Origin: Thermoguttaceae bacterium
GTDB lineage: Bacteria > Planctomycetota > Planctomycetia > Pirellulales > Thermoguttaceae
Assembly (NCBI GenBank): GCA_017559825.1
Contig: JAFYQR010000108.1
Location: 1 to 43,216, forward strand
DNA: 43,216 nt
Direction: 5' to 3'
Every line of letters starts with the position of its first letter. Within the stretch, counting starts at the first letter, position 1. The notes beneath the pieces were generated by a model that did no database searches, was not told where the DNA came from, and saw only the letters and a program-made list of their open reading frames with translations. This document shows positions 8,783-17,879 of the stretch, one piece after another. The position numbers were made by a program, and so were the translations under genes.

Positions 8783-8830
8783 AACGCCGTCTCCGAACGT
8801 TTTTGCTCGGAAGCGGCGTTTTTTCTTTTT
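8783..8830 (+). terminator. Rho-independent terminator of array gene 2
   Basis: Arms 8783-8796 and 8807-8820 pair over 14 positions with one 2-base mismatch, followed by TTTTCTTTTT. The left arm and loop start match the terminator of array gene 7 (22524), supporting common origin of the two loci. Confidence 0.8.
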
Positions 8831-8911
8831 CGAGCGACGCTCTTTCGTCGCGTTTATCGACTCCGCGTCAAAAAATTTTCCAAAAAAACGACAAAATGAA
8901 ACGGAATTTTC

Positions 8912-8940
8912 TTGACGCCGCTTAACGCTCGCGATAAAAT
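8912..8940 (+). promoter_or_regulatory. Promoter of array gene 3
   Basis: -35 TTGACG at 8912-8917, 17-bp spacer, -10 TAAAAT at 8935-8940. A run of A/T tracts (about 8870-8910) precedes it, resembling the block before array gene 1. Confidence 0.7.
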
Positions 8941-9019
8941 AATTACGACGCGACATAGTTCGCCGCGCAAATTCATACGGTTGTCGTTTCTTGCAACATT
9001 ATTCATTAAGGAGCTTTTT

Positions 9020-11209
9020 ATGCGAAAGATTCAACGCCGCCGCGTTAACGCCGCCTTCGCGTTCTTCGTCGTCCTCGGCTGCGGAGCGCCGCTCGTTTTT
9101 GCTCAAGCGCCGCCTTTTCCGCACGAGTTCTTTGCCAAACCCGCCGCCCCTTCGGACGCCGAGCTGGCCGCCGCGCCGCCCGCAGGTCAAAGCGTCGAGT
9201 TTTACGAAGAGCGGTTGAACGCGATTCAAGCTCGAATCGCGAGCGTTCGCGAATCGGAAGGCGAAGAGGCCGCGCGCCGCGTAGAGGGCAAATTCAGCGC
9301 CGCGAGCTCCGTCGTTTTGTTCCACCTTTCCAAAGCGCAAGACCTAAGCCCCGAGAAACAGACGAGCTACTTCGAGGCCTATCTGGCGGCGAGATATACG
9401 ACCCTCAAAGACGTCGACGCGTTGAAAACGCTCCTTGACTTCGAAAAAGCGAAAACGCCCCGAGACGACGCGCGAATCGAGATCGCTCGACGGCGCTTCT
9501 CGCGTCTTTGCGGTCAAGTCGCGGAAACGAGCCCTCTTGAACCGTTCGTTCTTTTCAGCCTCGGCGACATTTTGGCGCAGGAAGCCCGGAGCTTAACCGC
9601 CCCGATCGCCGCCCTCGCGTCCCAAAACCTCGAAATTTTAGACGGCGAAACGCCCGGCTACTACCGCCGCGCTTACCTTACGCTGCGTCAAACGCGCATT
9701 TCGAGCGACTCCGTCGCGTCGCTGCGCCCCAAGTTCGACGCGGCCTACCGAGCGATCTTCCGCAACCTCGCCGAAGCCGCCCAGCTCCCGGCAAGCGAAC
9801 GCGAGACGTATTTTAAGCGTTACCTCGAAACGCTTTTCGCCGACGAAGCGCGCGAGTTTCTTCGCGAGCCGGAAAAGTGGGCGACCGCTCGTTTTAACGT
9901 TCGCAACGCCGCGTTCGAAGCGTTTATCGAAGGCGGTCGCGTCCGCAAAACGTCGACGCCGATCGGCGTCGTCGACGCGAGCCTCCCGACGAAGCGGCCC
10001 GACCCTTACGCCGGATTCGACGAAACGCTCCTCGACGTTCCGGAAGACGCGAGCGACGCGTTTTACCTCGAACGCCTTGGCGCGTTTCGTCGGGAAATCG
10101 CCCGTTGCGCCGCGGAATTTCAAACGTTTCACGGCGTTTACTTTCCCCCGCTCGGCCAAGTCCTTTCCAAAGACGGAATCGATTTTAGAAGCGCGCCCCA
10201 AGACTCTTTATCCGCGCGAGCCGCCGATGTTTACGTCCGCTTGAACCGTCGAGTCGCCGACGCGACGGAACTCCCGAAAGAGGTTCGCGATCAAGCGTTC
10301 GTCGACTACGTTCTGCAAACCGCCGCTCGTTCCGGCGCCCAAGAGCGTCGCGGGTTCTTCGCCGAACTTCTCGCCGCCGAGGAAGCGAAAACGCCGGTCG
10401 ATTTGCCTCGCGCTTACTTTTTGCGCGTTTTCCTCGAACTTGCGGAGGAAAACGTTCTTCATAATGATTTCGCACGCTCCGGCTACGTTTCCCCGCTCTC
10501 GTCGGAGGCGCTCAAATCGCTTCTCGACGTTCCGTCGGGCCAAAGCGCCGAGTTTTACCGCGCTCGCAACGCCGAAATTCGCCGAGAGCTCGCCAAGGGC
10601 GGTTCGTCCCGAAAGCCGCTAAACGACGCGTCCGTCGACGTTTCGCGCCGACTCGCTTACGCCGACGACGCGACGTCGACGGAGCGTTTCGCCGCGCTCG
10701 CCCGTTGCGCCGCCTACTTGGCCGCCGACGCTCGAATCGACGCGTTGCAAGACCTTGGCGAACGGGAAGCCGCCCGCGACGTCGTCGACGAAATCGACGC
10801 GGCGCGAACGATTTGCGTCGAACGCGCGCTTTTGCTCGCTCGGTTGCGCAAACTCGAAACCGCCGTTCAAGCGCGCTTGCAAGAAATCGCGACGTCGAAA
10901 GGAACGCAAAATCTTTCCGCCGACGAACTTAAAGTCTATTTAACGTCGGAGCAAACCGACGAATTGTTGCGAATCGTCGACGAAATCGCCGAACGAGCCG
11001 ACGACGGAGCGTTCCCTTGGGAAATCGGCGACAGCTGGTCGCTCTTCGCTTGCCGCCTCGCCGACCGCGTTGAAAAGCTCGACGGCGAAACCGCGACGCG
11101 ACTTCGCCAAGACGTTCTCGAACAAATCGTTCAATCAACAAACGCTTTCGACAAAGAGGCTTGCGACAAGTTAAAGAAAGAAGTCGACGCCGAAACGCGA
11201 CAAAATTAA
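9020..11209 (+). CDS. Array gene 3: exported multi-module protein lacking the redoxin domain
   Basis: The 729-residue product has a signal peptide (VVLGCGAPLVFAQAP; cleavage after VFA or, less typically, lipidation at the Cys). There are four module heads, at about residues 52 (AGQSVEFYEERL), 204 (ILDGETPGYYRRAY), 333 (LLDVPEDASDAFYLER) and 498 (LLDVPSGQSAEFYRAR). The C-terminal region with ERADDGAFPWEIGDSWS and TRLRQDVL matches the segment that precedes the redoxin domain in its relatives, but the protein stops just after it. So it is helical modules only. ATG 9020 is chosen for AAGGAG 7-8 nt upstream and the signal peptide. The next gene begins 87 bp later without a visible terminator, so genes 3-5 may form one transcript. 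Confidence 0.75.
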   Translation: MRKIQRRRVNAAFAFFVVLGCGAPLVFAQAPPFPHEFFAKPAAPSDAELAAAPPAGQSVEFYEERLNAIQARIASVRESEGEEAARRVEGKFSAASSVVLFHLSKAQDLSPEKQTSYFEAYLAARYTTLKDVDALKTLLDFEKAKTPRDDARIEIARRRFSRLCGQVAETSPLEPFVLFSLGDILAQEARSLTAPIAALASQNLEILDGETPGYYRRAYLTLRQTRISSDSVASLRPKFDAAYRAIFRNLAEAAQLPASERETYFKRYLETLFADEAREFLREPEKWATARFNVRNAAFEAFIEGGRVRKTSTPIGVVDASLPTKRPDPYAGFDETLLDVPEDASDAFYLERLGAFRREIARCAAEFQTFHGVYFPPLGQVLSKDGIDFRSAPQDSLSARAADVYVRLNRRVADATELPKEVRDQAFVDYVLQTAARSGAQERRGFFAELLAAEEAKTPVDLPRAYFLRVFLELAEENVLHNDFARSGYVSPLSSEALKSLLDVPSGQSAEFYRARNAEIRRELAKGGSSRKPLNDASVDVSRRLAYADDATSTERFAALARCAAYLAADARIDALQDLGEREAARDVVDEIDAARTICVERALLLARLRKLETAVQARLQEIATSKGTQNLSADELKVYLTSEQTDELLRIVDEIAERADDGAFPWEIGDSWSLFACRLADRVEKLDGETATRLRQDVLEQIVQSTNAFDKEACDKLKKEVDAETRQN

Positions 11210-11296
11210 CGCCCGTCGGTCGCCGTTCGAACGTCCAACGACAGGGCTTTATCGACAACTCGCCACGATTGAAATAATTTACGCTTAGGAGACAAA

Positions 11297-13405
11297 ATGT
11301 CCCGTCGAAATCGCCTTAACGCCGTCGCGACGACCGCGCTCGTCGCCGCTTTCCCCGTTTTTCCGCTCTTCGCCGACGAACCGACGGCGCCGAGCGCTCC
11401 CGAAGCGCAAGCCGTCGCCGCCGAAGCGACGCCCGCTCCGAACGTAAACGAAGCGTTCGCTGAGTTCGACGTTTCGCTCTTCGAGATTCCGGACGACCGA
11501 GACGCTCAATTTTACCGCAAGCGCCTCGCCGAGATCGACCTCGCTTGGTTCCGCCTTTCCGAGTCCTTCGAAGCGAAACAACGAGCTTGGGCGCGTAAAA
11601 ACAGACCGAACAAAAGGATCGAAACCAACGAGTTAATCGTCAACGCGCCGCTCGGAAAGATTTACGACGGCAAGACTTTTGTTTCCGCGCCCGCCGACTC
11701 CGTTCCGGCTCGACGCGCCGTCGCGCTCGCCGACTTGTACGAACGCTTGTCGAACGATCCGACGCTTCCGCTCGAAGTCCGCGGCGTCTACTTCCAACGT
11801 TGGCTCGGCGCGAAAACGAACTTGCGCCCCAAAATGTCGCGGAAAGAATTCTTCGACTTTTATTCGCAGCTTCTCGACGAAGCGCAAAAGACGTCGCCGC
11901 TCGACTTACCGCGCGTTTTTTACCTGAGTTCCGTCCTGACTCGCAGAGAACAAATCGTTGCAACCGCCGAGCCGACGCCGCCGCTCGACCGAGCCGCCGT
12001 CGAAAAACTCCTCGACGTTCCGGAAGGGGAAAACTCCGAATTTTACGCCGAGCGCCGTTCCGAACTGAGCGCCGCGCTCGGGTTCGTCCAAAAAGAAAAG
12101 GACGCCGAGCTCGAAGCCCGCGTTAGAGAAGCGCGAAAAGCCGTTTCGGAACTTCAAGATAAAGCGATCAAAGCGGAAATCGCCGCCTTCGATCGCGACG
12201 CGGTGAAACCGTTGTTCGACGTTCCGACGGGAGAAAGCGCCGCGTTTTACCTCGAACGTTATAAGGAAACGGAAGCCGCTTATCGGCAAGTCGCGAAATA
12301 CGCGCAAAACATCGAACCGCGCGACTTGCGAGAAATCGCGGCGCGTCTGCGAACCCAAACGCTGCCGGAAATCTCGAAACGCCTCGCTTACGCCGACGAG
12401 TTGGAGCCGCTCGAACGCTTCGAGCATCTCCAACGTTCGCTTCGTTACCTCGACGTCGACGAACTCCGGGACGCGCTCGACGTCGAGCGCGCTCGCAACG
12501 CGACTTCGCCGATCGACTCCTGCCGCGCGGCTTACGTTCAAACGGCGTTGGCCTCCCGACGAATCGACGCGGCGGTCGCCGAAACGCGCAAATCGCTTCC
12601 GGAGTCGGAACGCTTTACCTACAGCAGTTCCGACGATCCGGAGGTTTCGGCGGAAGCGCGGGCGATGTTCGACGCCGCTCGGGCCGAGGTCGCGGAGCTC
12701 GCCGACGACGGCGCCATTCCTTGGCTTATCGGGCTCGCTTATTCGGAATGGGCGGAAAATATCGCGTTATCCCTTGAAAACAAATGCTATATAGACATTG
12801 CGACGCAACTCCGCAAGGATATTCGCGACGCGCTCGCCGACTCCGAAAACGAAACGGATCGCCGAGTTCTTCGCAACTTGGAACGCGAAATTCGAGCGGG
12901 CGAAATAATCGGCTCCGAACTTCCGGTCGCGGGGCTCAACAACGACGGAACGCCTTTCGATTGGGCGAGTTATCGCGGCGCGCCGGTCTTGCTCGTCGCC
13001 GGGCCGATCGAACCGAGTTGGGCGAATTACGACAACGCGTACCTTCCGAAGTGCGTCGAAGCCGGACTAAAAATCGTTTTTTACCGCTCCAATGTGGAAG
13101 ACGCGAAACTTCGAGAGAAAAGCTGGCGAGAAGACTTTGAAAAACGCCAATACCTTAGCCCGCAAGGTTTGGATCTCGAGCGCAGAACGCCGATCGACGC
13201 GTTTATCGCTCCCGTCGGCGGACGCGGAATCGGCGATTGGCCCTACGAACACGGGATTATTTGGACGGAGTTCGCCGTCCTTTTCGACGCGGAAGGGCGA
13301 GTCCTCGCGACCTCGCCGTCACCCCTGCCAAGCGCGAGATCGCGAAAAATCGGCGACGAGCTGAAGCGGCTCTTCCCGGAAATTCCGGTCGCCGAGCGCA
13401 AGTAG
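11297..13405 (+). CDS. Array gene 4: exported three-module protein with redox-dead TlpA-like end
   Basis: The 702-residue product has a signal peptide (ALVAAFPVFPLFADEP). Module heads lie at about residues 57 (FDVSLFEIPDDRDAQFYRKR), 235 (VEKLLDVPEGENSEFYAER) and 303 (VKPLFDVPTGESAAFYLER). A conserved helical block follows (RLAYADELEPLERFEHLQR ... DDGAIPWLIG ... RKDIRDALADSENETDRR). The last domain begins at about residue 541 (ELPVAGLNNDGTPFDWASYR). In place of the CxxC loop it has VLLVAGPIEPSWANYD, and in place of the cis-Pro strand WTEFAVLFDAEGRVLA. It is a close tandem paralogue of array gene 5, sharing signal peptide and a 37-bp identical block. AGGAGA lies about 6 nt before the ATG. Confidence 0.75.
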   Translation: MSRRNRLNAVATTALVAAFPVFPLFADEPTAPSAPEAQAVAAEATPAPNVNEAFAEFDVSLFEIPDDRDAQFYRKRLAEIDLAWFRLSESFEAKQRAWARKNRPNKRIETNELIVNAPLGKIYDGKTFVSAPADSVPARRAVALADLYERLSNDPTLPLEVRGVYFQRWLGAKTNLRPKMSRKEFFDFYSQLLDEAQKTSPLDLPRVFYLSSVLTRREQIVATAEPTPPLDRAAVEKLLDVPEGENSEFYAERRSELSAALGFVQKEKDAELEARVREARKAVSELQDKAIKAEIAAFDRDAVKPLFDVPTGESAAFYLERYKETEAAYRQVAKYAQNIEPRDLREIAARLRTQTLPEISKRLAYADELEPLERFEHLQRSLRYLDVDELRDALDVERARNATSPIDSCRAAYVQTALASRRIDAAVAETRKSLPESERFTYSSSDDPEVSAEARAMFDAARAEVAELADDGAIPWLIGLAYSEWAENIALSLENKCYIDIATQLRKDIRDALADSENETDRRVLRNLEREIRAGEIIGSELPVAGLNNDGTPFDWASYRGAPVLLVAGPIEPSWANYDNAYLPKCVEAGLKIVFYRSNVEDAKLREKSWREDFEKRQYLSPQGLDLERRTPIDAFIAPVGGRGIGDWPYEHGIIWTEFAVLFDAEGRVLATSPSPLPSARSRKIGDELKRLFPEIPVAERK
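11986..12022 (+). repeat. 37-bp exact repeat shared with 14195-14231
   Basis: An identical 37-base block encodes the start of the second module (DRAAVEKLLDVP) in array genes 4 and 5. Perfect identity, including synonymous sites, points to recent duplication or conversion between these neighbours. Confidence 0.8.
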
Positions 13406-13469
13406 CGCGACGCCCGTTTTAGTTCGTTAAACCTTTAATAGTTAGTTTTACAGTAGAAAAGGCCCCCCG

Positions 13470-15629
13470 ATGCCCCGTCGAAAACTCCTTAACGTCGTCG
13501 CGACGACCGCGCTCGCCGTCGCTTTTCCCGCCTGCTCGCTCTTCGCCGACGAACCGACGCCGCTCGACGCCGCGCCGCAAGCCGTCGCGTCCGACGCGTT
13601 CGTCCTTCCCGACTTAAACGACGCGTTCGCCGACTTTAACGTTTCGCTCTTCGACATTCCGGTCGACGAGCCGCTCGAGTTTTACCAAAAGCGCGTCGAC
13701 GATCTCGAACGCGAATGGAAGCGCGTCTCCATGCCTTACGTTCGTCGATTAAGCGAAAGCCTCGAAGCGTCGAGCCGCCGAGCGTCCGACGCTCCCGCGA
13801 GTTTCCAAGATAGTCCGGGCCGAGACGCCTACTTTTTCTTTGGGAGCCCGAACAATATTCCGACGCCGAGCGGACTCGTCGCCGCGCCCGCCGATTCCGT
13901 TCCGGCGCGATACGCCGCCGCGCTCGCGTCTTTGCTCAAGCGTTTGGCGGACTCGGCGGAGCTTTCGGTCGATCTTCGCTATCGATACTATTGCGCTTGG
14001 ACGAACGTTGCGGCGGGCCCGCTCGGCAAAGAGCCGCTCGAGAAGTTGCGGAGCTTTTACGAGGAACAACTCGCCGTCGAAAAAGCGAAGTCGCCGCTCG
14101 ACTTACGCCGCGTTTACCATTTGCGCGAAAGTCTTAAAGCGATCGACCGAGAAGCCGAAGAGCGCGTTGGACTCGTCGTTCCGCTTCCGCCGTTCGACCG
14201 AGCCGCCGTCGAAAAACTCCTCGACGTTCCGCAGGGAGAAAGCGTCGACTTTTACGCCAAGCGCTCGCAAAAGCTGACGGTCGCCTTGCGTCGCGCGCCG
14301 CAAAAAGAGGAAGATCGGGCCTTTATCTCGAAAATCCGCGAAGCGCAATCCGCGACGGGCCGCCTTTGGCGGGAAGCGGCGCTCCGAGAAGCCGACGCGC
14401 TCGACGTCGACGCCGCGAAAAAACTCCTCGACGTTCCGCGGGGAGAAAGCGCCGCGTTTTACCGGACTCGCTACCAAGAAACGCAAAACCTTCGCGCCAA
14501 GCTCTTAGGCTATTGCAACGCGGGCGCCGACGACCTTGGCGACCTCCGCGAAAACCTCGGCGCCGCGCTTCCGACGCTCGCGAAGCGCCTCGCTTACGCC
14601 GACGATTTAGATCCGTTCGAACGTTTCGATTACTTCAAGCGTTGGATCGGTTTTTGCGGCGTCGAGGAACTCCGAGACGCGCTCGACGCTGAAATTGCTC
14701 GCGACGCGACGTCGGACTTCGATCTCGCCCGCCGAGCTTACGTCGAGTATCGTCTTTTGGACGCCCGTTTAACCGCCGCGATCGCCGAGGCGCGCAAAGA
14801 CTTGCCGCCTATGGAGCGCAGCCAAGCGACGACGCGGCTCGAAACGTCGATTTCACCGAAACTTAGAGCGGTATTCGACGAAATCTTTTACGAAATCGCG
14901 GAACGCGCCGACGACGGGGCGCTTCCTTGGCCGCTCGGCGAAACTTGGTCGAAAAAGGCGGAGTATTTCGCGATCCGCGTCGACGGTTACGTCGGGCCCG
15001 AACTCGCGACGCGGCTTCGCAAGGAGGTTTGCGCCGCGCTCGCCGACTCCGAAGACGAAACGGATCGACGCGTCGTTCGCTCGATGGAACCCAAAATTCG
15101 CGCGAACGAATTTATCGACGTCGAGCTTCCGGTCGCCGGGCAAACGCTCGACGGCAAGCCGTTTGATTGGGCGAGTTATCGCGGAGTTCCTGTCTTAATC
15201 GAGATCGCGCGGCTCGACGAAAACGGCGGCGAGCTCCAAGCCCGCGTCGAGCCCGCTTTCGTCGTCGACCTCGACGGCGCGAACGTCTTTGAACTATTGG
15301 CGGAATACGAAAAGGCCGGGTTGCGCCGCGTCAGCTACCTCTCCGCGACGCTCGACGCCGCTCGCAAGTTCGCCGAAAGCGCCGCGAACGCCGATTCGAA
15401 CGCGCCTTACGCCGAACCGTTCGTTTGCTCGCCGCAAGACGTCGCTCCGGAAAACGACTGGACGCGGCGACTCGGCGTCGATTGGAAACGCTGTTGGATT
15501 CTTGTCGATAAAGACGGCTGCGTTCTCGCGACGATTCCGCGCCGTCCGGCGGGCGTCCCCCAAACGCCGGAAATCGTCGACGTGTTGAAGCGGCTCTTTC
15601 CGAACGTTTCGACCTGCGAACGCAAGTAA
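13470..15629 (+). CDS. Array gene 5: exported three-module protein with redox-dead TlpA-like end
   Basis: The 719-residue product is the nearest relative of array gene 4, 64 bp upstream. Its signal peptide (LAVAFPACSLFADEP) is nearly the same. Module heads lie at about residues 56 (FNVSLFDIPVDEPLEFYQKR), 247 (VEKLLDVPQGESVDFYAKR) and 316 (AKKLLDVPRGESAAFYRTR). The helical block then carries RLAYADDLDPFERFDYFKRW and ERADDGALPWPLGETWSKKA. The C-terminal domain starts near residue 552 (ELPVAGQTLDGKPFDWASYR) and has VLIEIARLDENGG at the CxxC place. The later strand reads WKRCWILVDKDGCVLA, without cis-Pro. The isolated cysteines are not in a CxxC spacing. AAAGG lies about 8 nt before the ATG. A strong terminator follows. 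Confidence 0.75.
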   Translation: MPRRKLLNVVATTALAVAFPACSLFADEPTPLDAAPQAVASDAFVLPDLNDAFADFNVSLFDIPVDEPLEFYQKRVDDLEREWKRVSMPYVRRLSESLEASSRRASDAPASFQDSPGRDAYFFFGSPNNIPTPSGLVAAPADSVPARYAAALASLLKRLADSAELSVDLRYRYYCAWTNVAAGPLGKEPLEKLRSFYEEQLAVEKAKSPLDLRRVYHLRESLKAIDREAEERVGLVVPLPPFDRAAVEKLLDVPQGESVDFYAKRSQKLTVALRRAPQKEEDRAFISKIREAQSATGRLWREAALREADALDVDAAKKLLDVPRGESAAFYRTRYQETQNLRAKLLGYCNAGADDLGDLRENLGAALPTLAKRLAYADDLDPFERFDYFKRWIGFCGVEELRDALDAEIARDATSDFDLARRAYVEYRLLDARLTAAIAEARKDLPPMERSQATTRLETSISPKLRAVFDEIFYEIAERADDGALPWPLGETWSKKAEYFAIRVDGYVGPELATRLRKEVCAALADSEDETDRRVVRSMEPKIRANEFIDVELPVAGQTLDGKPFDWASYRGVPVLIEIARLDENGGELQARVEPAFVVDLDGANVFELLAEYEKAGLRRVSYLSATLDAARKFAESAANADSNAPYAEPFVCSPQDVAPENDWTRRLGVDWKRCWILVDKDGCVLATIPRRPAGVPQTPEIVDVLKRLFPNVSTCERK

Positions 15630-15657
15630 CGTTATTCAAAGGCCTTAACGACGAATC

Positions 15658-15711
15658 GCGCCCGCCGTCGCGTCGCATCGAAGCAAGCGCGGCGGCGAGC
15701 GCGCCTTTTTT
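15658..15711 (+). terminator. Rho-independent terminator after array gene 5
   Basis: A 15-position stem (15658-15672 with 15688-15702; one mismatch, one wobble) with a 15-nt loop is followed by CCTTTTTT. It divides the array: genes 3-5 upstream, gene 6a onward downstream. Confidence 0.8.
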
Positions 15712-15757
15712 CATTAACGTACCACGCGGTTCGCCGCTTAATTTTAAGGAACATTCC

Positions 15758-17764
15758 ATGAACTTCAACGCGTTTTTACTCCGTCGTTTACGTCTCGCCG
15801 TTCTTTCGACCGCCGCGCTCGGCGCCGCGACGCTCGACGGCGTTTCCTTCGCGCAAAGCGCCGCGCCGCAAGCGCAAGCCGCGCCGACGAAAGCCGATTT
15901 CGATCTCGCGCTCCTCGACGTTCCGGAAGGAAAAAGCGGCGAATTTTATCGCGAACGGTTATCGCAAATCAACAAGGAAACGTCGCGCGTCGGCGTCAAC
16001 TTTTGGGACGCGCGCAAAAACCGCCTTACCCAAAGGAATACGCATGTCGCGACGCCGGCGCCGCCCGATTCGATCGAAGCGAAAATTTTCGCCGCCGTTT
16101 TGAAAGCGGAAAAAGCGGCGTTCAACTCCGCCGACCTGCCGAGCCAAGACCAAGAATTTCATTTCAACGATTACCTCGCCGACGTTTCCGAAGGCGTTCG
16201 CGACGCCGCGGAGCGTTACGCTCTTCTTCAAGAGCTCCTCGAAACGGAAAAATCGCGCGAACCGGTCGTTTTATCCCGCGTTGTAACAATTTGCCAAACG
16301 ATTGCGGATTATCCGATTATGAACGTCGAGCCGTCTTCGGAAGGCGTTTCGGTCGACGCCGCCGAAATCGAAAAACTCGTCGACGTCCCGAAAGGAGAAA
16401 GCGGCGCGTTTTACCGCGACCGTTTCGCCGCGTTGGTCGCCGCTCGTTGGCAAATCGCCGGGCTCGACGACGCTCGAAGCGACTCGCTTCCCGACGTCGC
16501 CTCCCCGACGCCGCAAACGCCGAAAAGCAAACAAGAAACGGCGCTCGGAAGAGTCGACGCCGCGACGCTTCGGGTTTCGAAGTTCTTAACCGACGCCAAG
16601 GAGCTTCATCCGGCGGAGCGCTACTACCACTTCCAACGAATCGTTCGCAACGAACGCGGAAGAGGCGACGACGTCGCGCGGCTAACGGAAATCCTCGCTC
16701 GCGAAACGGCGAAAGAAGCGACGGATCCAATCGACAAACGCCGAGCGCCGTTCGTTCGCTTCGAGTTGGCGCAATACCGAGCGGCCGTCCTTCGCTCCGC
16801 CGTCCGCGACGCGTTTCTCCAAGCGAATCCGCGACTTCAAGACGACGAATATTGGGCGTCGCTGCCTCGCGAAGAACAGGAAGCGCTTATCCGCCTCGCT
16901 CGGGGCGAAACGGCTTACCCGCTTCCGCCGGAACAACGCGACGAGCTGACGCGGCTCGCCGACGAAATTATCGATCTCGCCCAAACCGGCGGAATTTCGA
17001 AACGCGCCGCGAGCGATTTCGTCGACAGACGGCTCGACTCAGTCGACGCGGAAACGGCGACGCGCGTCCGTCAAGCGCTTCTCGAAACGCTCCCCGCCGA
17101 CTTCCGAACGCAAAACGAGCAAACGCTTTACGAAGAATTGTTGCGAAAAATCGCCCAAGCGACTTTCGTCGGCTCCGTCCTTCCGCTCGAAGGCCAAAAC
17201 GTCGACGGGACGCCGTTCGATTGGGCGGCTTACCGCGGCGCGCCGGTTTTGGTCGAAATCTTCAAAGCCAACGAGCAAGGTTGGTTCGACTTGGCTCCGC
17301 TTACGTTCGATCCAAACGCTCCGAACGCGCTCGCAAAATACGCGGATGCGGGACTTAAAATCGTTCGTTACGGCGTCGGCGACATTGAGAACGTCCGTCG
17401 ACACGTCGAGCAAATCCGCAAAGACCCAAAACTCGGAAGCCGAGACCCGCGGACCGAAATTATCGACGCGAATCGACCGGTTGTCGGAACGTTCCCGGGA
17501 CTCCGTCCGCAAGACGATTGGCCCGCGCGTTTCGGACTCGACGAATGGCGCTGCTGGGTTCTCGTCGACGCCGACGGTCGCGTCCTCGCCGTCAAGCTCC
17601 AATCTTGGCAACGCGATTTCGCCGGAGCGCCAAAAGTCGACAAGGCGTTGAAAGAGCTTTACCCGAACGTCGACGCGTCGACGCCGCAAACGGCTCCCCA
17701 GAATAATTTAAATCCTTCGGAACGTCCGCTTTCCAATCCTTGGAGCCGGAGGATCGATTATTAA
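15758..17764 (+). CDS. Array gene 6a: exported two-module protein with redox-dead TlpA-like end
   Basis: The 668-residue product has a signal peptide (ALGAATLDGVSFAQSAAP). Modules begin at about residues 48 (FDLALLDVPEGKSGEFYRER) and 204 (IEKLVDVPKGESGAFYRDR). A helical block follows, and from about residue 473 a TlpA-like domain (LPLEGQNVDGTPFDWAAYR). At the CxxC place it reads VLVEIFKANEQGWFDL; the later strand is EWRCWVLVDADGRVLAV with no cis-Pro. A polar tail rich in Asn, Pro and Gln (TPQTAPQNNLNPSERPLSNP) ends the protein, unlike its relatives. AAGGAA lies 8 nt before the ATG. The short gap after the terminator holds no clear promoter. Confidence 0.75.
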   Translation: MNFNAFLLRRLRLAVLSTAALGAATLDGVSFAQSAAPQAQAAPTKADFDLALLDVPEGKSGEFYRERLSQINKETSRVGVNFWDARKNRLTQRNTHVATPAPPDSIEAKIFAAVLKAEKAAFNSADLPSQDQEFHFNDYLADVSEGVRDAAERYALLQELLETEKSREPVVLSRVVTICQTIADYPIMNVEPSSEGVSVDAAEIEKLVDVPKGESGAFYRDRFAALVAARWQIAGLDDARSDSLPDVASPTPQTPKSKQETALGRVDAATLRVSKFLTDAKELHPAERYYHFQRIVRNERGRGDDVARLTEILARETAKEATDPIDKRRAPFVRFELAQYRAAVLRSAVRDAFLQANPRLQDDEYWASLPREEQEALIRLARGETAYPLPPEQRDELTRLADEIIDLAQTGGISKRAASDFVDRRLDSVDAETATRVRQALLETLPADFRTQNEQTLYEELLRKIAQATFVGSVLPLEGQNVDGTPFDWAAYRGAPVLVEIFKANEQGWFDLAPLTFDPNAPNALAKYADAGLKIVRYGVGDIENVRRHVEQIRKDPKLGSRDPRTEIIDANRPVVGTFPGLRPQDDWPARFGLDEWRCWVLVDADGRVLAVKLQSWQRDFAGAPKVDKALKELYPNVDASTPQTAPQNNLNPSERPLSNPWSRRIDY

Positions 17765-17879
17765 ATTCGCCGCCCTTCCTTCCGTCGCCGGCGACGCCGC
17801 GTCCAATCGATTCCGCTCGCCGATTTCCCGAACAAATTCGTTTTTTCCTCCCCCGTCTTTCCGACAAGGAGTTTAACCG

